Assembly (NCBI GenBank): GCA_964568735.1
Contig: CAZMRF010000020.1
Location: 4,479-68,478, forward strand
Length of the DNA: 64,000 nt
Source of the DNA: CAZMRF01 sp964568735
GTDB taxonomy: Bacteria > Acidobacteriota > Polarisedimenticolia > JACPZX01
Reading direction: 5' to 3'
Shown: positions 35,275 to 44,047 of the stretch, in pieces
How the letters are laid out: every line of letters begins with the position of its first letter
Position numbering within the stretch: the stretch's first letter is position 1
Translations under genes and position numbers: made by a program
Notes under the pieces: model-generated
The model's database searches: none
What the model saw: the letters and a program-made list of their open reading frames with translations, nothing else
What the model was told of the DNA's origin: nothing

Positions 35275-35643
35275 TCAGATCCGTTCGAGCTCGTCGGCCT
35301 CGATCGTGTACGCGTGTTCGACGTTGCCCGTGTTTCTCGTGGATGCGGGCTCGAAGAGCAGGACGTGAGCCAGCTCGTCGGCCACCGGCCTGTGCTCCAC
35401 GCCGCGCGGCACGACGTAGAGCTCGCCTTCGCGCAGGTGGACGGCGCGATCGCGGAGCTCGATCCGGATGGCCCCCTTCAGGACGAGGAACATCTCGTCT
35501 TCTTCGGCATGATGGTGCCAGACGTACTCGCCCCGGAACTTGACGACCTTGACGTACTGCCCGTTCAGCTCGCTGACGATCTTCGGAGACCAGGTCTCCT
35601 CGAAGGAGTCGAGCTTCTCGGAAAGGTTGATGGCTTGCGTCAT
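35275..35643 (-). CDS. Cupin-domain protein
   Basis: 122-residue single-domain cupin. Motif 1 is GEYVWHHHAEEDEMFLVLKG (His, His, Glu metal ligands) and motif 2 is VPRGVEHRPVA (third His). A mononuclear metal site is therefore likely. Start ATG 35643 has GAGGAG upstream and overlaps the panE stop by 4 nt, so the genes are translationally coupled. Cupins of this kind may be dioxygenases, isomerases or sensors; the substrate is unknown. Confidence 0.87.
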   Translation of the reverse strand: MTQAINLSEKLDSFEETWSPKIVSELNGQYVKVVKFRGEYVWHHHAEEDEMFLVLKGAIRIELRDRAVHLREGELYVVPRGVEHRPVADELAHVLLFEPASTRNTGNVEHAYTIEADELERI

Positions 35644-36638
35644 TCTCGTTGATTCTCCTCAGATCTCCAGCGCCCCTTCCCGAATCCAGGTGAGAGCTCC
35701 GTATCGGCACCCGCTCTCAACTCAGATTCCCTCAGCTTGACGAGGGCCCAGAGCGCCCGGTTGACCGGCACGGGGAGGCCCAGCTCTTCTCCCTTGCGCG
35801 CAATGTAGCCGTTGAGCGAGTCGATTTCCGTGGGGCGGCCCGCCGCGAGGTCCTGCTCCGTCGAGGAGGTCGCGGCGCCGACGTCGCGGCAGACTCCCGC
35901 CCCCCGCTCGATGACCCTGTCGAGGTCGAGGTCGCACCCCGCGCGCCGGGCGACAGCCACGCCTTCCCGCGCCACGTCCAGCGCGATGGCCCATGTGGGA
36001 GCGAACTCCGCGAGTCGCCGGTAGGTCGCGCCCGTGAGCGCGCTCGTGGCGTTGGCCATCGAATTCAGGATCAGCTTGAACCAGAGCTCGCTCTCCACGT
36101 TCTCCGAGACGCGGCAGGGGACCCCGGCGCTCTCGAACCACGCCGCGACCCGCGCGAGATCGGCGCTCCGCGCCCGATGGCCAATGATGAGGTCGCCGCG
36201 ACCCCTGTGACGAACCGTGCCGGGCTCCTCCACCGCCGCCGCCACGTAGACGACGGCCGGGACGGGATCCAGTCCGAAGCGCCTCATCCTCTCCGGGTTG
36301 TCCACGCCATTCTGGAGATCGACCACGATGGCGCCGTTGCCCAGGTGCGGAGCGATCCGCGCCGCAGCCTCATCGGTGTCGACCGTCTTCACGCAGAAGA
36401 GAACGAGGTCGGCGCTGGCGAGGGCGCCGGCGCCCAAGGCCACCTCGACGGGAACCACCTCGTCGAAGGTGACGGTCCGCATTCGGAGGCCTGACCGGCC
36501 CGCCGCCTCGAGGTGCGCGCTCGGCTTGTCGGGCCGGCCGAGCAGCGTCACAGCCGCGCCCGCCCGGGCGAGCATGCCGCCGAAGTAGCAGCCCACGCCG
36601 CCGGCCCCGACGACCACGACACGTGGCCAGGTCATCAT
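35640..36638 (-). CDS. panE: 2-dehydropantoate 2-reductase family (ketopantoate reductase-like)
   Basis: 332 residues of the ApbA/PanE family. NADPH-binding Rossmann fold: VVVVGAGGVGCYFGGMLARAG. Catalytic Lys lies in ESELWFKLILNSMANATSAL, and the second conserved region is PTEIDSLNGYIARKGEELG. PanE reduces ketopantoate to pantoate in pantothenate/CoA synthesis; paralogues act on other 2-keto acids. No other pan gene is nearby and it is coupled to a cupin gene, so the role may differ from pantothenate synthesis. The second ATG at 36635 is an alternative start. Confidence 0.85.
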   Translation of the reverse strand: MMTWPRVVVVGAGGVGCYFGGMLARAGAAVTLLGRPDKPSAHLEAAGRSGLRMRTVTFDEVVPVEVALGAGALASADLVLFCVKTVDTDEAAARIAPHLGNGAIVVDLQNGVDNPERMRRFGLDPVPAVVYVAAAVEEPGTVRHRGRGDLIIGHRARSADLARVAAWFESAGVPCRVSENVESELWFKLILNSMANATSALTGATYRRLAEFAPTWAIALDVAREGVAVARRAGCDLDLDRVIERGAGVCRDVGAATSSTEQDLAAGRPTEIDSLNGYIARKGEELGLPVPVNRALWALVKLRESELRAGADTELSPGFGKGRWRSEENQRE

Positions 36639-36819
36639 CCTGTGCAGTCCTCTTCGGGAAACAACCCCGGACTATCCTGAATCGAGTTCTCGCAGTCTAC
36701 ACCTGGGGGCGGATTGTCCTGGCATCCGCGCTGATTGTCCTGCCCGGCGTCTGCGCCCGGCGCGCCGGGCCGGAGGAGCCCACTCCTTTTGGGCCGAGGG
36801 GCAATGGTAGGATCGGCGG

Positions 36820-37746
36820 GTGATCGTACGTGAGGTGACGTGCAAGGGGATCGTGAACCGGACCGGGGGTTTTCTCTCGGGCTTCACGCACACGATCAAC
36901 CCCTACCACGGCTGCGCCTTCGGCAAGACCCTCTGCGGCCTGCCCGACTACGCACCGGAAATCGTCCGCTCCTTCGGCGAGACCCGCGAGTGGGGGAGCT
37001 ACCTCGACGTCAAGATGAATGCGCCGGAGCGTTACGCGGCCGACCATGACCGCATCCGGGCCTCCGCGCGGCCCGAGATGCGGATCTACATGAGCAGCGT
37101 CACGGATCCCTACGTCCCCCAGGAACGCAAATACCGCGTCACCCGCCGCATCCTCGAGGCGATGCTCGGGCGGCCGCCCGATCTCCTCGCGCTCCAGACC
37201 CACACGCCCGACCTGATCCAGGATCAAGAGCTTCTTGCCGATCTCGCGGCGCGAACGGCCCTGTCCGTCCAGATCAGCGTCGAGACGGACAGGGAGGATC
37301 TGGGCCCGGGCTTCCCCCGCCACGCCTACTCCGTGGCCGAGAGGATCTCGGCCCTCGAGCGCCTCTCGGCCCGGGGCCTCGCCACCGTGGCCGTCGTCTC
37401 GCCGTTGTGGCCGCTCGAGGACGCCGCGTCCTTCGCGCGGAGGCTCTCGGCCGCGGCCACCTTCGTCGTCCTCGACCACTACCTGATCGGTGACGGCTCG
37501 AAGGATGGGGCGCGCACCCGCCAGCGGGTCGCAGCCTGCGGCCGGACCTTCCCGGTCCTGCTCCAGGAGGCAGGGTGGGGCGAGTGGAACAGGATTGAAG
37601 CCTACGAGAACGTGAGGGAGATCTTCGCAGGGGTTCTCGGGGAAGAGAGGCTCGGTGTCTCCAAGGAGGGGTTCTTCAACGCGGCCCACAGGCTCCTCGG
37701 GGACGGCGCGCGAGAACGGGGTATCCGAACGAGGAGAGCAGAATGA
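36820..37746 (+). CDS. SPL/Rv2578c-like radical SAM protein with an incomplete cluster motif
   Basis: 308 residues beginning with a GTG. The family is recognised from TGGFLSGFTHTINPYHGCAF, REWGSYLDVKMNAPE, RIYMSSVTDPYVPQE and LLALQTHTPDLIQD, typical of spore-photoproduct-lyase-like radical SAM proteins. Relatives place three cysteines in the block after NPY (GCxFGxxLCGxxCY); here the block reads GCAFGKTLCGLPDYAP, with Asp at the third position. Only Cys32 and Cys39 remain there (Cys8 is the other nearby Cys). A normal [4Fe-4S]-SAM site therefore looks incomplete. The rest of the barrel is intact. Its end overlaps the next gene by 4 nt, so they form an operon. Confidence 0.8.
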   Translation: MIVREVTCKGIVNRTGGFLSGFTHTINPYHGCAFGKTLCGLPDYAPEIVRSFGETREWGSYLDVKMNAPERYAADHDRIRASARPEMRIYMSSVTDPYVPQERKYRVTRRILEAMLGRPPDLLALQTHTPDLIQDQELLADLAARTALSVQISVETDREDLGPGFPRHAYSVAERISALERLSARGLATVAVVSPLWPLEDAASFARRLSAAATFVVLDHYLIGDGSKDGARTRQRVAACGRTFPVLLQEAGWGEWNRIEAYENVREIFAGVLGEERLGVSKEGFFNAAHRLLGDGARERGIRTRRAE

Positions 37747-39035
37747 CTGGACGATCCAGATGCCTGTTCACAGCCGCCGCCGGCTTCTTCCTGGCGATTT
37801 GCGCGGCCCCTCCCTGCATGGCCGCCGCGACACTCATTCACGCGGGCCACCTCGTGGATCCCGGGGAGGGATCCGTCCAGGCCGGCATCGACCTCCTCGT
37901 CGAGGGGGATCGGATCGCGAAGGTCGGCCCGAAGCTGGCCGCTCCTGCCGGCGCCGCGGAGATCGACCTCCGCGAGATGACCGTGCTGCCCGGCCTCATC
38001 GACTCGCACACCCACGTCTGCCTCACGCCGGACTACCAGGAGAAGAACCCCGTCCTCTACAAGACGAACCCCTACCGGGCCCTCGAGGCGCTGAGCGGGG
38101 CGCGGGCAAATCTCATGGCCGGCTTCACGACGCTGCGCGATCTCGACAACGAAGGCGCCGACATGGCGGACATCGCCGTGCGCGACGCGATCCGCGAGGG
38201 GCTCTTCGTGGGGCCGCGCATGATCGTCTCGGGATGGGCGATCAGCATCACGGGGGGCCACATGAACCTGACCGGCCTGAGCCCCTCCGTGGACCGGAAG
38301 CTCGAGCAGCTCGCCATCATGGCCGACAGCCGTGACGCGGCCGTGGCCGCCATCCGCGACCAGGTCAAGGCCGGCGTGGACTTCATCAAGATCTACGCCA
38401 CCGGGACGACCCGCCACATCGATCGCAACACGCTCGAGCCCCTCTCCCAGTACAGCGAGGAGGAGATCCGCGCGATGGTCGAGGAGGCCGCACGGTGGGG
38501 GAAGGACGTGGCCGCCCATGCCTACGGGGGCCGCGGGGCATGGAACGCCGTCGCGGCCGGAGTGCGCAGCCTCGAGCACGGGATGTTCCTCGACGATCGG
38601 ACGCTGGACCTCATGGCTGAGAAGGGCACCTTCTGGTGCCCCACGATGAGCGTCTACGTGCCCGACGAGAAGACGAAGCCCGAGGACCGGCCCCTGTTCG
38701 ACCAGATCGTCGAGCGCCACCGGGACACCTTCGTGCGTGCCATGGCCCGGGGGGTGAAGATCGCCTTCGGGACCGACGTCGGCTCCGTCCCCCACGGCAC
38801 GGGCTGGAAAGAGCTGGAGAGGATGGCCGGGTACGGCATGGCCCCGATGGATGTTCTGAGATCAGCGACCGTGACGGGCGCCGAGCTGATCCACAGGGAG
38901 AAGGATCTGGGCCGCCTGGCCCCCGGCTACCTCGCCGACATCATCGCCGTGAGAGGGCGCCCCGACAGGGAGATCTCGGCGCTGCGCGACGTCGGCTTCG
39001 TGATGGTCGGCGGCGAGGTCGTGAAGCGGCCCTGA
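37743..39035 (+). CDS. Secreted amidohydrolase (prolidase/imidazolonepropionase-like)
   Basis: 430 residues of the amidohydrolase superfamily, Xaa-Pro dipeptidase-like branch. An N-terminal signal-like segment (CLFTAAAGFFLAICAAPP) suggests export. Metal ligands: PGLIDSHTHVC (HxH), FIKIYATG (the bridging, probably carboxylated Lys), AAHAYGG (His), SLEHGMFL (His) and FGTDVGS (Asp). The C-terminus closes with the usual LGRLAPGYLADIIAV. Such enzymes cleave dipeptides, lactones or amides; substrate unknown. The ATG at 37743 overlaps the stop of the radical SAM gene. Confidence 0.9.
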   Translation: MTGRSRCLFTAAAGFFLAICAAPPCMAAATLIHAGHLVDPGEGSVQAGIDLLVEGDRIAKVGPKLAAPAGAAEIDLREMTVLPGLIDSHTHVCLTPDYQEKNPVLYKTNPYRALEALSGARANLMAGFTTLRDLDNEGADMADIAVRDAIREGLFVGPRMIVSGWAISITGGHMNLTGLSPSVDRKLEQLAIMADSRDAAVAAIRDQVKAGVDFIKIYATGTTRHIDRNTLEPLSQYSEEEIRAMVEEAARWGKDVAAHAYGGRGAWNAVAAGVRSLEHGMFLDDRTLDLMAEKGTFWCPTMSVYVPDEKTKPEDRPLFDQIVERHRDTFVRAMARGVKIAFGTDVGSVPHGTGWKELERMAGYGMAPMDVLRSATVTGAELIHREKDLGRLAPGYLADIIAVRGRPDREISALRDVGFVMVGGEVVKRP

Positions 39036-39170
39036 GGCTTCCGAGGTCATGCACGCGATCCCGCTCGATCGGACAACCCGGCTCGAGAGGCCCCAGGAAC
39101 CCCTCGTGTGCGACAATGGGCTCCGAGTTGGAGGCCCGTCACTCTCTCTGGTGCGGAGGCAGGACTGCAA

Positions 39171-39404
39171 ATGTCCAAGTGCGCCAAGTGCGGAGCTCAG
39201 CTGCTGGCAGGGGGTACCCTTCGCGGCCCGACGCGTCTCTCCTTCCGTCCCGATGGGGCGAAGTTCCTCACGGTCGAGACGGGGGACGTCCTGACGAAGG
39301 CGGCCATGTGCCACAAGTGCGGGTTCATCGAGATCATTGGCGACGTGAACAAGCTCAAGAGGCTCACCTCGGGAGGAGAGCCTGGAGGCGGGGAGGCAAG
39401 CTGA
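39171..39404 (+). CDS. Small zinc-ribbon protein
   Basis: 77 residues starting MSKCAKCGAQL, with a second CxxC in AAMCHKCGFIEI, a four-cysteine zinc ribbon. The middle (TRLSFRPDGAKFLTVETGDV) resembles the PF20097-like nucleic-acid-binding zinc ribbon. The ATG at 39171 is chosen over an upstream TTG because the zinc ribbon starts there. It ends 1 nt before the next gene, so both are likely one operon. Function unknown. Confidence 0.75.
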   Translation: MSKCAKCGAQLLAGGTLRGPTRLSFRPDGAKFLTVETGDVLTKAAMCHKCGFIEIIGDVNKLKRLTSGGEPGGGEAS

Positions 39405-39405
39405 G

Positions 39406-39972
39406 ATGAAGCGGATCATCCTGGCGGCGGTCGTGGGCGGCCTGATCGTCTTCTGCTGGAGCGCGCTCTCGCACATGGCCTTGGGGCTGGGGGAGGCGGG
39501 CCTGCGCTCGCTTCCCGAGGACGAGGCCCTCCTTGGAGCCATGTCGAGGTCGATCCCGGAAGACGGCCTCTATTACTTCCCCGGCCTCGAAATGAGCCGG
39601 GAGCTCTCCGCCGAAGAGACGGCGGCCTGGGAGGCCCGGTACCGGTCCGGCCCCACGGGCCTGCTCCTCTACCACCGCGTTGGAGGCGAGCTTTTCTCGC
39701 CGGGGCTCTTCATCACCGAGCTGCTGAGCACGCTCCTGGCGGCGGTGGTCGCCTCGCTCGTCGCGTCGGTCGCTTCCGTGAGCTACGCGAGGCGCGTAGC
39801 GCTCGTCTCCCTTCTCGGCGCCTTCGCGTGGCTGTCGATCAGCGTGAGCTACTGGAACTGGTACGGCTTCCCCAGCGCCTTCATCGCCGCTGAAGGGGTC
39901 GACCAGGTCATCGGCTGGCTCCTCGGCGGGCTCGTGATCGCGAAACTCGCCCCCGCATCATCGGCCCGATGA
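39406..39972 (+). CDS. Four-helix membrane protein, unknown function
   Basis: 188 residues. Transmembrane segments: 4-24 (IILAAVVGGLIVFCWSALSH), about 104-125, about 133-150 and about 162-180. The periplasmic loop between the first and second helices contains ALLGAMSRSIPEDGLYYFPG. The pattern resembles uncharacterised conserved membrane proteins found beside other metabolic genes. Shares an operon with the zinc-ribbon gene, whose stop is immediately upstream. Confidence 0.7.
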   Translation: MKRIILAAVVGGLIVFCWSALSHMALGLGEAGLRSLPEDEALLGAMSRSIPEDGLYYFPGLEMSRELSAEETAAWEARYRSGPTGLLLYHRVGGELFSPGLFITELLSTLLAAVVASLVASVASVSYARRVALVSLLGAFAWLSISVSYWNWYGFPSAFIAAEGVDQVIGWLLGGLVIAKLAPASSAR

Positions 39973-40046
39973 CGCCGCGCCGGGGATCCCCGTCCGGCCA
40001 CGGAGATGGGGTCACGTCCCCGAGCCCGATCTGAGGGGCTGGAGCG

Positions 40047-40544
40047 ATGGAATCCGCTGTCATCACCGAAGCGCGCGCCGACGCTGACTACCAGGAGGCT
40101 CGCGATCTCTTCGGCGAGTACGCGCAGGCGCTCGGAATCGATCTCGAGTTCCAGGGATTCGCGAGCGAGCTGAAGGGGATTCGCGAGATGTACGGCCCTC
40201 CGCGCGGCTGCCTCCTTCTCGCGCGGCTGGGGGGCCGGGTCGTCGGATGCGTGGCTCTCAGGCCGCGCGAAGGCCGCGTCTGCGAGATGAAGCGGCTCTA
40301 TGTCCGGCCCGCGGCGCGTGGATCGAGGGCCGGCCGGCTCCTCGCGCTCGCCCTGATCGCCCGGGCCCAATCCCTCGGATACGAGAGGATGGTCCTGGAT
40401 ACCCTTCCCTCCATGCGGACTGCCCAGGCCCTCTACGCTACTCTCGGCTTCCGGGAGACGGCTCCCTACTACGACAGCCCAATCGAAGGGACGACGTACA
40501 TGGAGCTGGACCTCCGCGCCGAAGCCGAGAGCGGCGACACATGA
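40047..40544 (+). CDS. GNAT-family N-acetyltransferase
   Basis: 165 residues with the GNAT fold. RGSRAGRLLALALIARAQSLG is the acetyl-CoA pyrophosphate-binding motif (R-x-x-G-x-G/A type), preceded by CEMKRLYVRPAARG and followed by YERMVLDTLPSMRTAQALYATLGF and the final strand of FRETAPYY. It acetylates a small molecule or protein amine; target unknown. Its stop overlaps the next gene (ATGA), indicating co-translation with a methyltransferase. Confidence 0.88.
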   Translation: MESAVITEARADADYQEARDLFGEYAQALGIDLEFQGFASELKGIREMYGPPRGCLLLARLGGRVVGCVALRPREGRVCEMKRLYVRPAARGSRAGRLLALALIARAQSLGYERMVLDTLPSMRTAQALYATLGFRETAPYYDSPIEGTTYMELDLRAEAESGDT

Positions 40545-41191
40545 TCGAATCACTCCCGCGTGAGCCTGAGTTCGTCCGGCGCCGTTACGACCGTCTTGCC
40601 CCATGGTACCCCGTGTTCGAGTGGATTCTCTGGCTTCCCCGGGGAATCCGGGAGCGCGCCGTCCAACTTCTCGATCTTGACAGGGGAGATCGCGTTCTCG
40701 AGGTGGGCTGCGGGACGGGTCGGAACCTCAAGTTCCTGCACGCCGCGGTCGGGCGCGAAGGTCACCTGTATGGGGTCGATCTTTCCGAGGGGATGCTGAC
40801 GCGCAGCCGGAGGCTCTGCCGGGATCGCGGCTGGGACAACGTGACGCTCGCGCAAGCCAATGTGCTCGACTACACACCGCCCGAGCCCGTGGACGCGGCT
40901 CTCTTCAGTCTCTCGTACGGCGTCATGAAAGACCGCACCCGGATCCTCGAGCATGTCTGGTCCCGGCTTCGGCCCGGCGGCCGCCTCGTGATCCTGGAAG
41001 CCAGGCTCAGACCGGGGATCGCAGGACGGCTTCACCGGCCCTTCGTGGTTCCGCTCATGAAAGCGACGGTTCTCGGGGACCCGGACCACGACGCTCTCGG
41101 AGACCTCGAGGCGCTCGCGGGAGGCATCCACGTCGAAGAGCGCCTCTTCGGCACCTACTTCGTTTGTCGCGGCGCGAAGCCGCCGGGATGA
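40541..41191 (+). CDS. Class I SAM-dependent methyltransferase
   Basis: 216 residues from ATG 40541, overlapping the GNAT stop by 4 nt. Motif I is VLEVGCGTGRNLKFL; motif II/III region is LYGVDLSEGMLTRSRRL with acidic Asp for SAM; post-motif is LKPGG-like LRPGGRLVILEARL. Closest in style to UbiE/COQ5-type methyltransferases. Substrate unknown. The pairing with an acetyltransferase suggests a small modification operon. Confidence 0.87.
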   Translation: MIESLPREPEFVRRRYDRLAPWYPVFEWILWLPRGIRERAVQLLDLDRGDRVLEVGCGTGRNLKFLHAAVGREGHLYGVDLSEGMLTRSRRLCRDRGWDNVTLAQANVLDYTPPEPVDAALFSLSYGVMKDRTRILEHVWSRLRPGGRLVILEARLRPGIAGRLHRPFVVPLMKATVLGDPDHDALGDLEALAGGIHVEERLFGTYFVCRGAKPPG

Positions 41192-41261
41192 AGCGCCGCC
41201 GGCTCGCGGGAGCATCCGAGGCCATGGAGCGGCCCCACGCCGCGCCCTTCCGGAGCCGGGC

Positions 41262-42836
41262 TCAACGGTGGCCGCCGCGGCGGCCGGCCTCCCAGGCCTC
41301 CCATTGCCCGAAAGACCTCATCACCTCCTCGAGCTTGTTCTTCTCGAGGAGTGCCTGCACCTCGCCGCGGCTCTGCCGGGGGGCGGGCCTCTCCTCCGCC
41401 TCGGCGAAGTGCCAGAGCACCGCCGCCGCGATGGCTGCATTGGCCCGGGCCTCGCGCGCATTCACGACCTCGTAGACGTCTGACGAGGCGTGGTACTCGG
41501 GCAGGTAGGGCGCTGCGTCCTGCTCGGCGACCAGGTTGGGGACTCCGGAGAGGAGGAAGTCGAAGTTGTCGGTCCCGTCGATGGCCTCGGAGAGGTGGGT
41601 GAAGGGGCCGAGCCCGGCGACGGGCTTGAGCGCCGCATCGAGCGCCCCGCGCAGCTCCTCGCGGCCGTTGAGGTAGAAGCCCGAGATCCGTCCCGACCCG
41701 ACGTCGTGGACGATCGTCATCACGTGGCGATCCATCTCGGAGGCATGGTCGTTGACGTAGCCCGCCGATCCCCACAGCCCCTCCTCTTCGCCCGTGAAGA
41801 GCGCGAAGCGGACCGTCCGGCGCGGGATGAGCCCCAGCTCCTTCATCCCCCGGGCGACGTCGATGACGAGGGCCACGTTGACGCCGTTGTCCTCCGCGCC
41901 GGTTCCGAGATCCCAGGAGTCGAGGTGCGCGCCGAGGAGGACGATCTCCTCGGGCCTCTCCCGCCCCCGGATCTCTCCGAAGACGTTCCTCGACCTGTAC
42001 GCCCCTCCGATGGTGGAGCTCATGGTGAGCCCGACCTGCACCGGGCCCTTCTCGGCGAGACGGACGAGGCGCGAGGCCCCCTCGCGTGAGACGAGAGCGA
42101 CGGGCAGGGCGGCGATCTCCGCGTCGAGCCGGATGGGGTGGCGGTAGAGGAGGCCCCGCGGCCGGGTGGACATGAGGAGCAGTCCCGCCACGCCCGCCTT
42201 CTGCGCCGCTTCGAGCATGGGAGTGTTGCGAAGGTACTCGGCGAAGAGTGCCTCGAAGGTCGTCATCGGTTCGGAGGCCACCAGCGCGATGGCGCCCCGA
42301 GCCTTTTCACCCAGGGCTTCGAACTCCTTCTGCGACCCGCTCTCCACGACGACGAGCCTGGCGTTGATGGGGGCCGTCGACGGCGAGAAGGGCGCCGCCA
42401 CGGCGGGAAGGGCGAACGCTTCGGGGGAGGTGCATGTGACTTCGACGGGTCCGGGCAGCCACCGGGTTGGAACGCCGAACTCCTCCGTCCAGACCCTGTC
42501 CAGTCCTGCCTCCCCGAGCTTGCGGACGCCCCACTCGATGGCCCGCTCGCACTCCGGCGATCCCGTGATCCGGCCTCCGATCCGATCGCACAGCTCGCGC
42601 AAATCCTCCATGAGAGGCGTTTCGCCGAGGGCCCGACCCGCCAGCTTCCCGGCGGGGCGCTCGGACGAGCCCGCGTCGGCCGCCCGCGCGGCGCTCCCGG
42701 CGAAAGAATCGATCAGACCGGGAGCGTCCGTCAGGGTGGCAACGAGGACGACGAAGGCCAGTCCCGTGGCGATCCGACGGATCGGCAGGACCCTGCTTCG
42801 CGCTCCGTCCGACTCTCTCAGGGGGCTCTCTCGCAT
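41262..42836 (-). CDS. M28-family metallopeptidase with PA domain
   Basis: 524 residues. A signal/anchor (LAFVVLVATLTDAPGLI) precedes a protease-associated domain (about 140-300) and the M28 zinc-aminopeptidase domain. Metal ligands: GAHLDSWD (His, Asp), GTGAEDNG (bridging Asp), FTGEEEGLWGSAGY (Glu-Glu), VHDVGS (Asp) and EYHASSD (His). All are present, so an active secreted aminopeptidase is predicted. It lies immediately downstream of the AHSA1 gene on the same strand (19-nt gap). Confidence 0.92.
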   Translation of the reverse strand: MRESPLRESDGARSRVLPIRRIATGLAFVVLVATLTDAPGLIDSFAGSAARAADAGSSERPAGKLAGRALGETPLMEDLRELCDRIGGRITGSPECERAIEWGVRKLGEAGLDRVWTEEFGVPTRWLPGPVEVTCTSPEAFALPAVAAPFSPSTAPINARLVVVESGSQKEFEALGEKARGAIALVASEPMTTFEALFAEYLRNTPMLEAAQKAGVAGLLLMSTRPRGLLYRHPIRLDAEIAALPVALVSREGASRLVRLAEKGPVQVGLTMSSTIGGAYRSRNVFGEIRGRERPEEIVLLGAHLDSWDLGTGAEDNGVNVALVIDVARGMKELGLIPRRTVRFALFTGEEEGLWGSAGYVNDHASEMDRHVMTIVHDVGSGRISGFYLNGREELRGALDAALKPVAGLGPFTHLSEAIDGTDNFDFLLSGVPNLVAEQDAAPYLPEYHASSDVYEVVNAREARANAAIAAAVLWHFAEAEERPAPRQSRGEVQALLEKNKLEEVMRSFGQWEAWEAGRRGGHR

Positions 42837-42855
42837 CGAGGGTCCGAGAGCCGGC

Positions 42856-43719
42856 TCAGCTCCCGCCGCCGTGGCCGTTGCCCGAACGCGGCCTCGAGGG
42901 CTCGTCGAGCGTCGCCACGAGCTTCCTCACGAACATGTTGGCCATCTGCTCGATCTCCAGCCGCAGCTCGGCGCTCATCACCCAGCCGCAACCCCTGAGC
43001 CCCACGGCCCTCGTCTGCGGCCCCAGCCGGAAGGCCTTCATCTCGATGATGCCATTGATCTCTTCCCAGGAAAGCGCCACCTCGTGGCCCGTCACGGCGA
43101 GGACCGTCCCGGTCAGCGTGTCGCCGCCTCGCAGCTCCAGCCGGAAGCGGCCCCCCGGCGCCGGGAGCGATCCCGTGGAGGTCAGCCACCGCGTCAGGTA
43201 CCACTCCTCGGTGAAGAACTTCTTGATACGCGGGTATTCGAAGCGCGCCGGCTGCATTGCGAAGAAGGTTCGCCGCGGCTCGCCGAAGTGGTTCTCGAGG
43301 TAGTGCTTCATGATGGCGAGGGCGATACGCCAGCCGGAGACGACGCCCTCGTATTCTTCGTCGTCTTCCTCGCCGCGGCTGAAGCCCGAGCTGGCCACGT
43401 GGACGAGCGATCCCGTGCCCGCAGGCTGGATCCGGATCTCCTGGATATAGGCGGGGCGGCCGGGAATCGATCCCCTCATGACGAGGTGGCTCTCCGGCTC
43501 CGCCACGATCACCTCGTAGGGCAGGGCGATCTTGAATCGGTCGAAGTGCCAGGTAACCGTGGCCCCCGCCTCGGCGACACCCTTCGCGCGATCGGTGAAC
43601 CATTCCGAAATGCGGTCCGGGTCACACCAGGCCTGCCAGACGCGGTCGGGGGCTGCGGAGGTCGTGATCTCCGCCTGCGCCACGCGCCCTGCATGCTCGA
43701 AGGGTTCCTGGTTTCCCAT
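42856..43719 (-). CDS. SRPBCC-fold protein with two AHSA1-like domains
   Basis: 287 residues. The first module is a typical AHSA1-like START/Bet v1 domain (AEITTSAAPDRVWQAWCDPDRISEWF ... SGWRIALAIMKHYLENHFG). A second half with RFRLELRGGDTLTGTVLAV, HEVALSWEEINGIIEMKAF and LRLEIEQMANMF looks like a divergent repeat of the same fold. Such proteins bind hydrophobic ligands or assist stress responses; single-domain versions are more usual. Start ATG 43719 fits the first domain. Confidence 0.75.
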   Translation of the reverse strand: MGNQEPFEHAGRVAQAEITTSAAPDRVWQAWCDPDRISEWFTDRAKGVAEAGATVTWHFDRFKIALPYEVIVAEPESHLVMRGSIPGRPAYIQEIRIQPAGTGSLVHVASSGFSRGEEDDEEYEGVVSGWRIALAIMKHYLENHFGEPRRTFFAMQPARFEYPRIKKFFTEEWYLTRWLTSTGSLPAPGGRFRLELRGGDTLTGTVLAVTGHEVALSWEEINGIIEMKAFRLGPQTRAVGLRGCGWVMSAELRLEIEQMANMFVRKLVATLDEPSRPRSGNGHGGGS

Positions 43720-44047
43720 CTTGCGTGCCCCTTGGTCGGAGTTCGGTGGATCCGGCCCGGAGGATACACCCGCCGTGCATCGCTGAATGGAGGGATCCCG
43801 AACGTATTCCGGCAGGCAGGGGAGAGAGCGGTGCGCGGCGCGATTCGGATGACTTTCGCCTTTTCTGCCGAGATGGTTCGATCTTGTTCGCCAAAGGCCT
43901 TGATGGATCAGGAGATTCCGGGATAGATCGAATTTTCACTTTTTGTTTCAAATCATTTCAAATTCTTTCTTGACAGTTCGATCCTCCCGGGCGCAGCCTC
44001 CCGCGACTCTGTCACCCCACATTGCCAGGCTCGAAGCGGAGGCAGCT
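43720..44047. other. A/T-rich intergenic region before the carboxypeptidase-regulatory/ABC-binding fusion
   Basis: 328 nt with no gene. An A/T-rich block (43927-43975) contains direct copies of tttcaaat and ends with TTGACA (43970-43975), but no matching -10 follows at 16-18 nt. It is the likely control region of the gene starting at 44048. Confidence 0.5.

Noticed and set aside
43970..43999. TTGACA upstream of the carboxypeptidase-regulatory/ABC-binding fusion
   Set aside because: No matching -10 within normal spacing; the A/T-rich block alone does not make a promoter.
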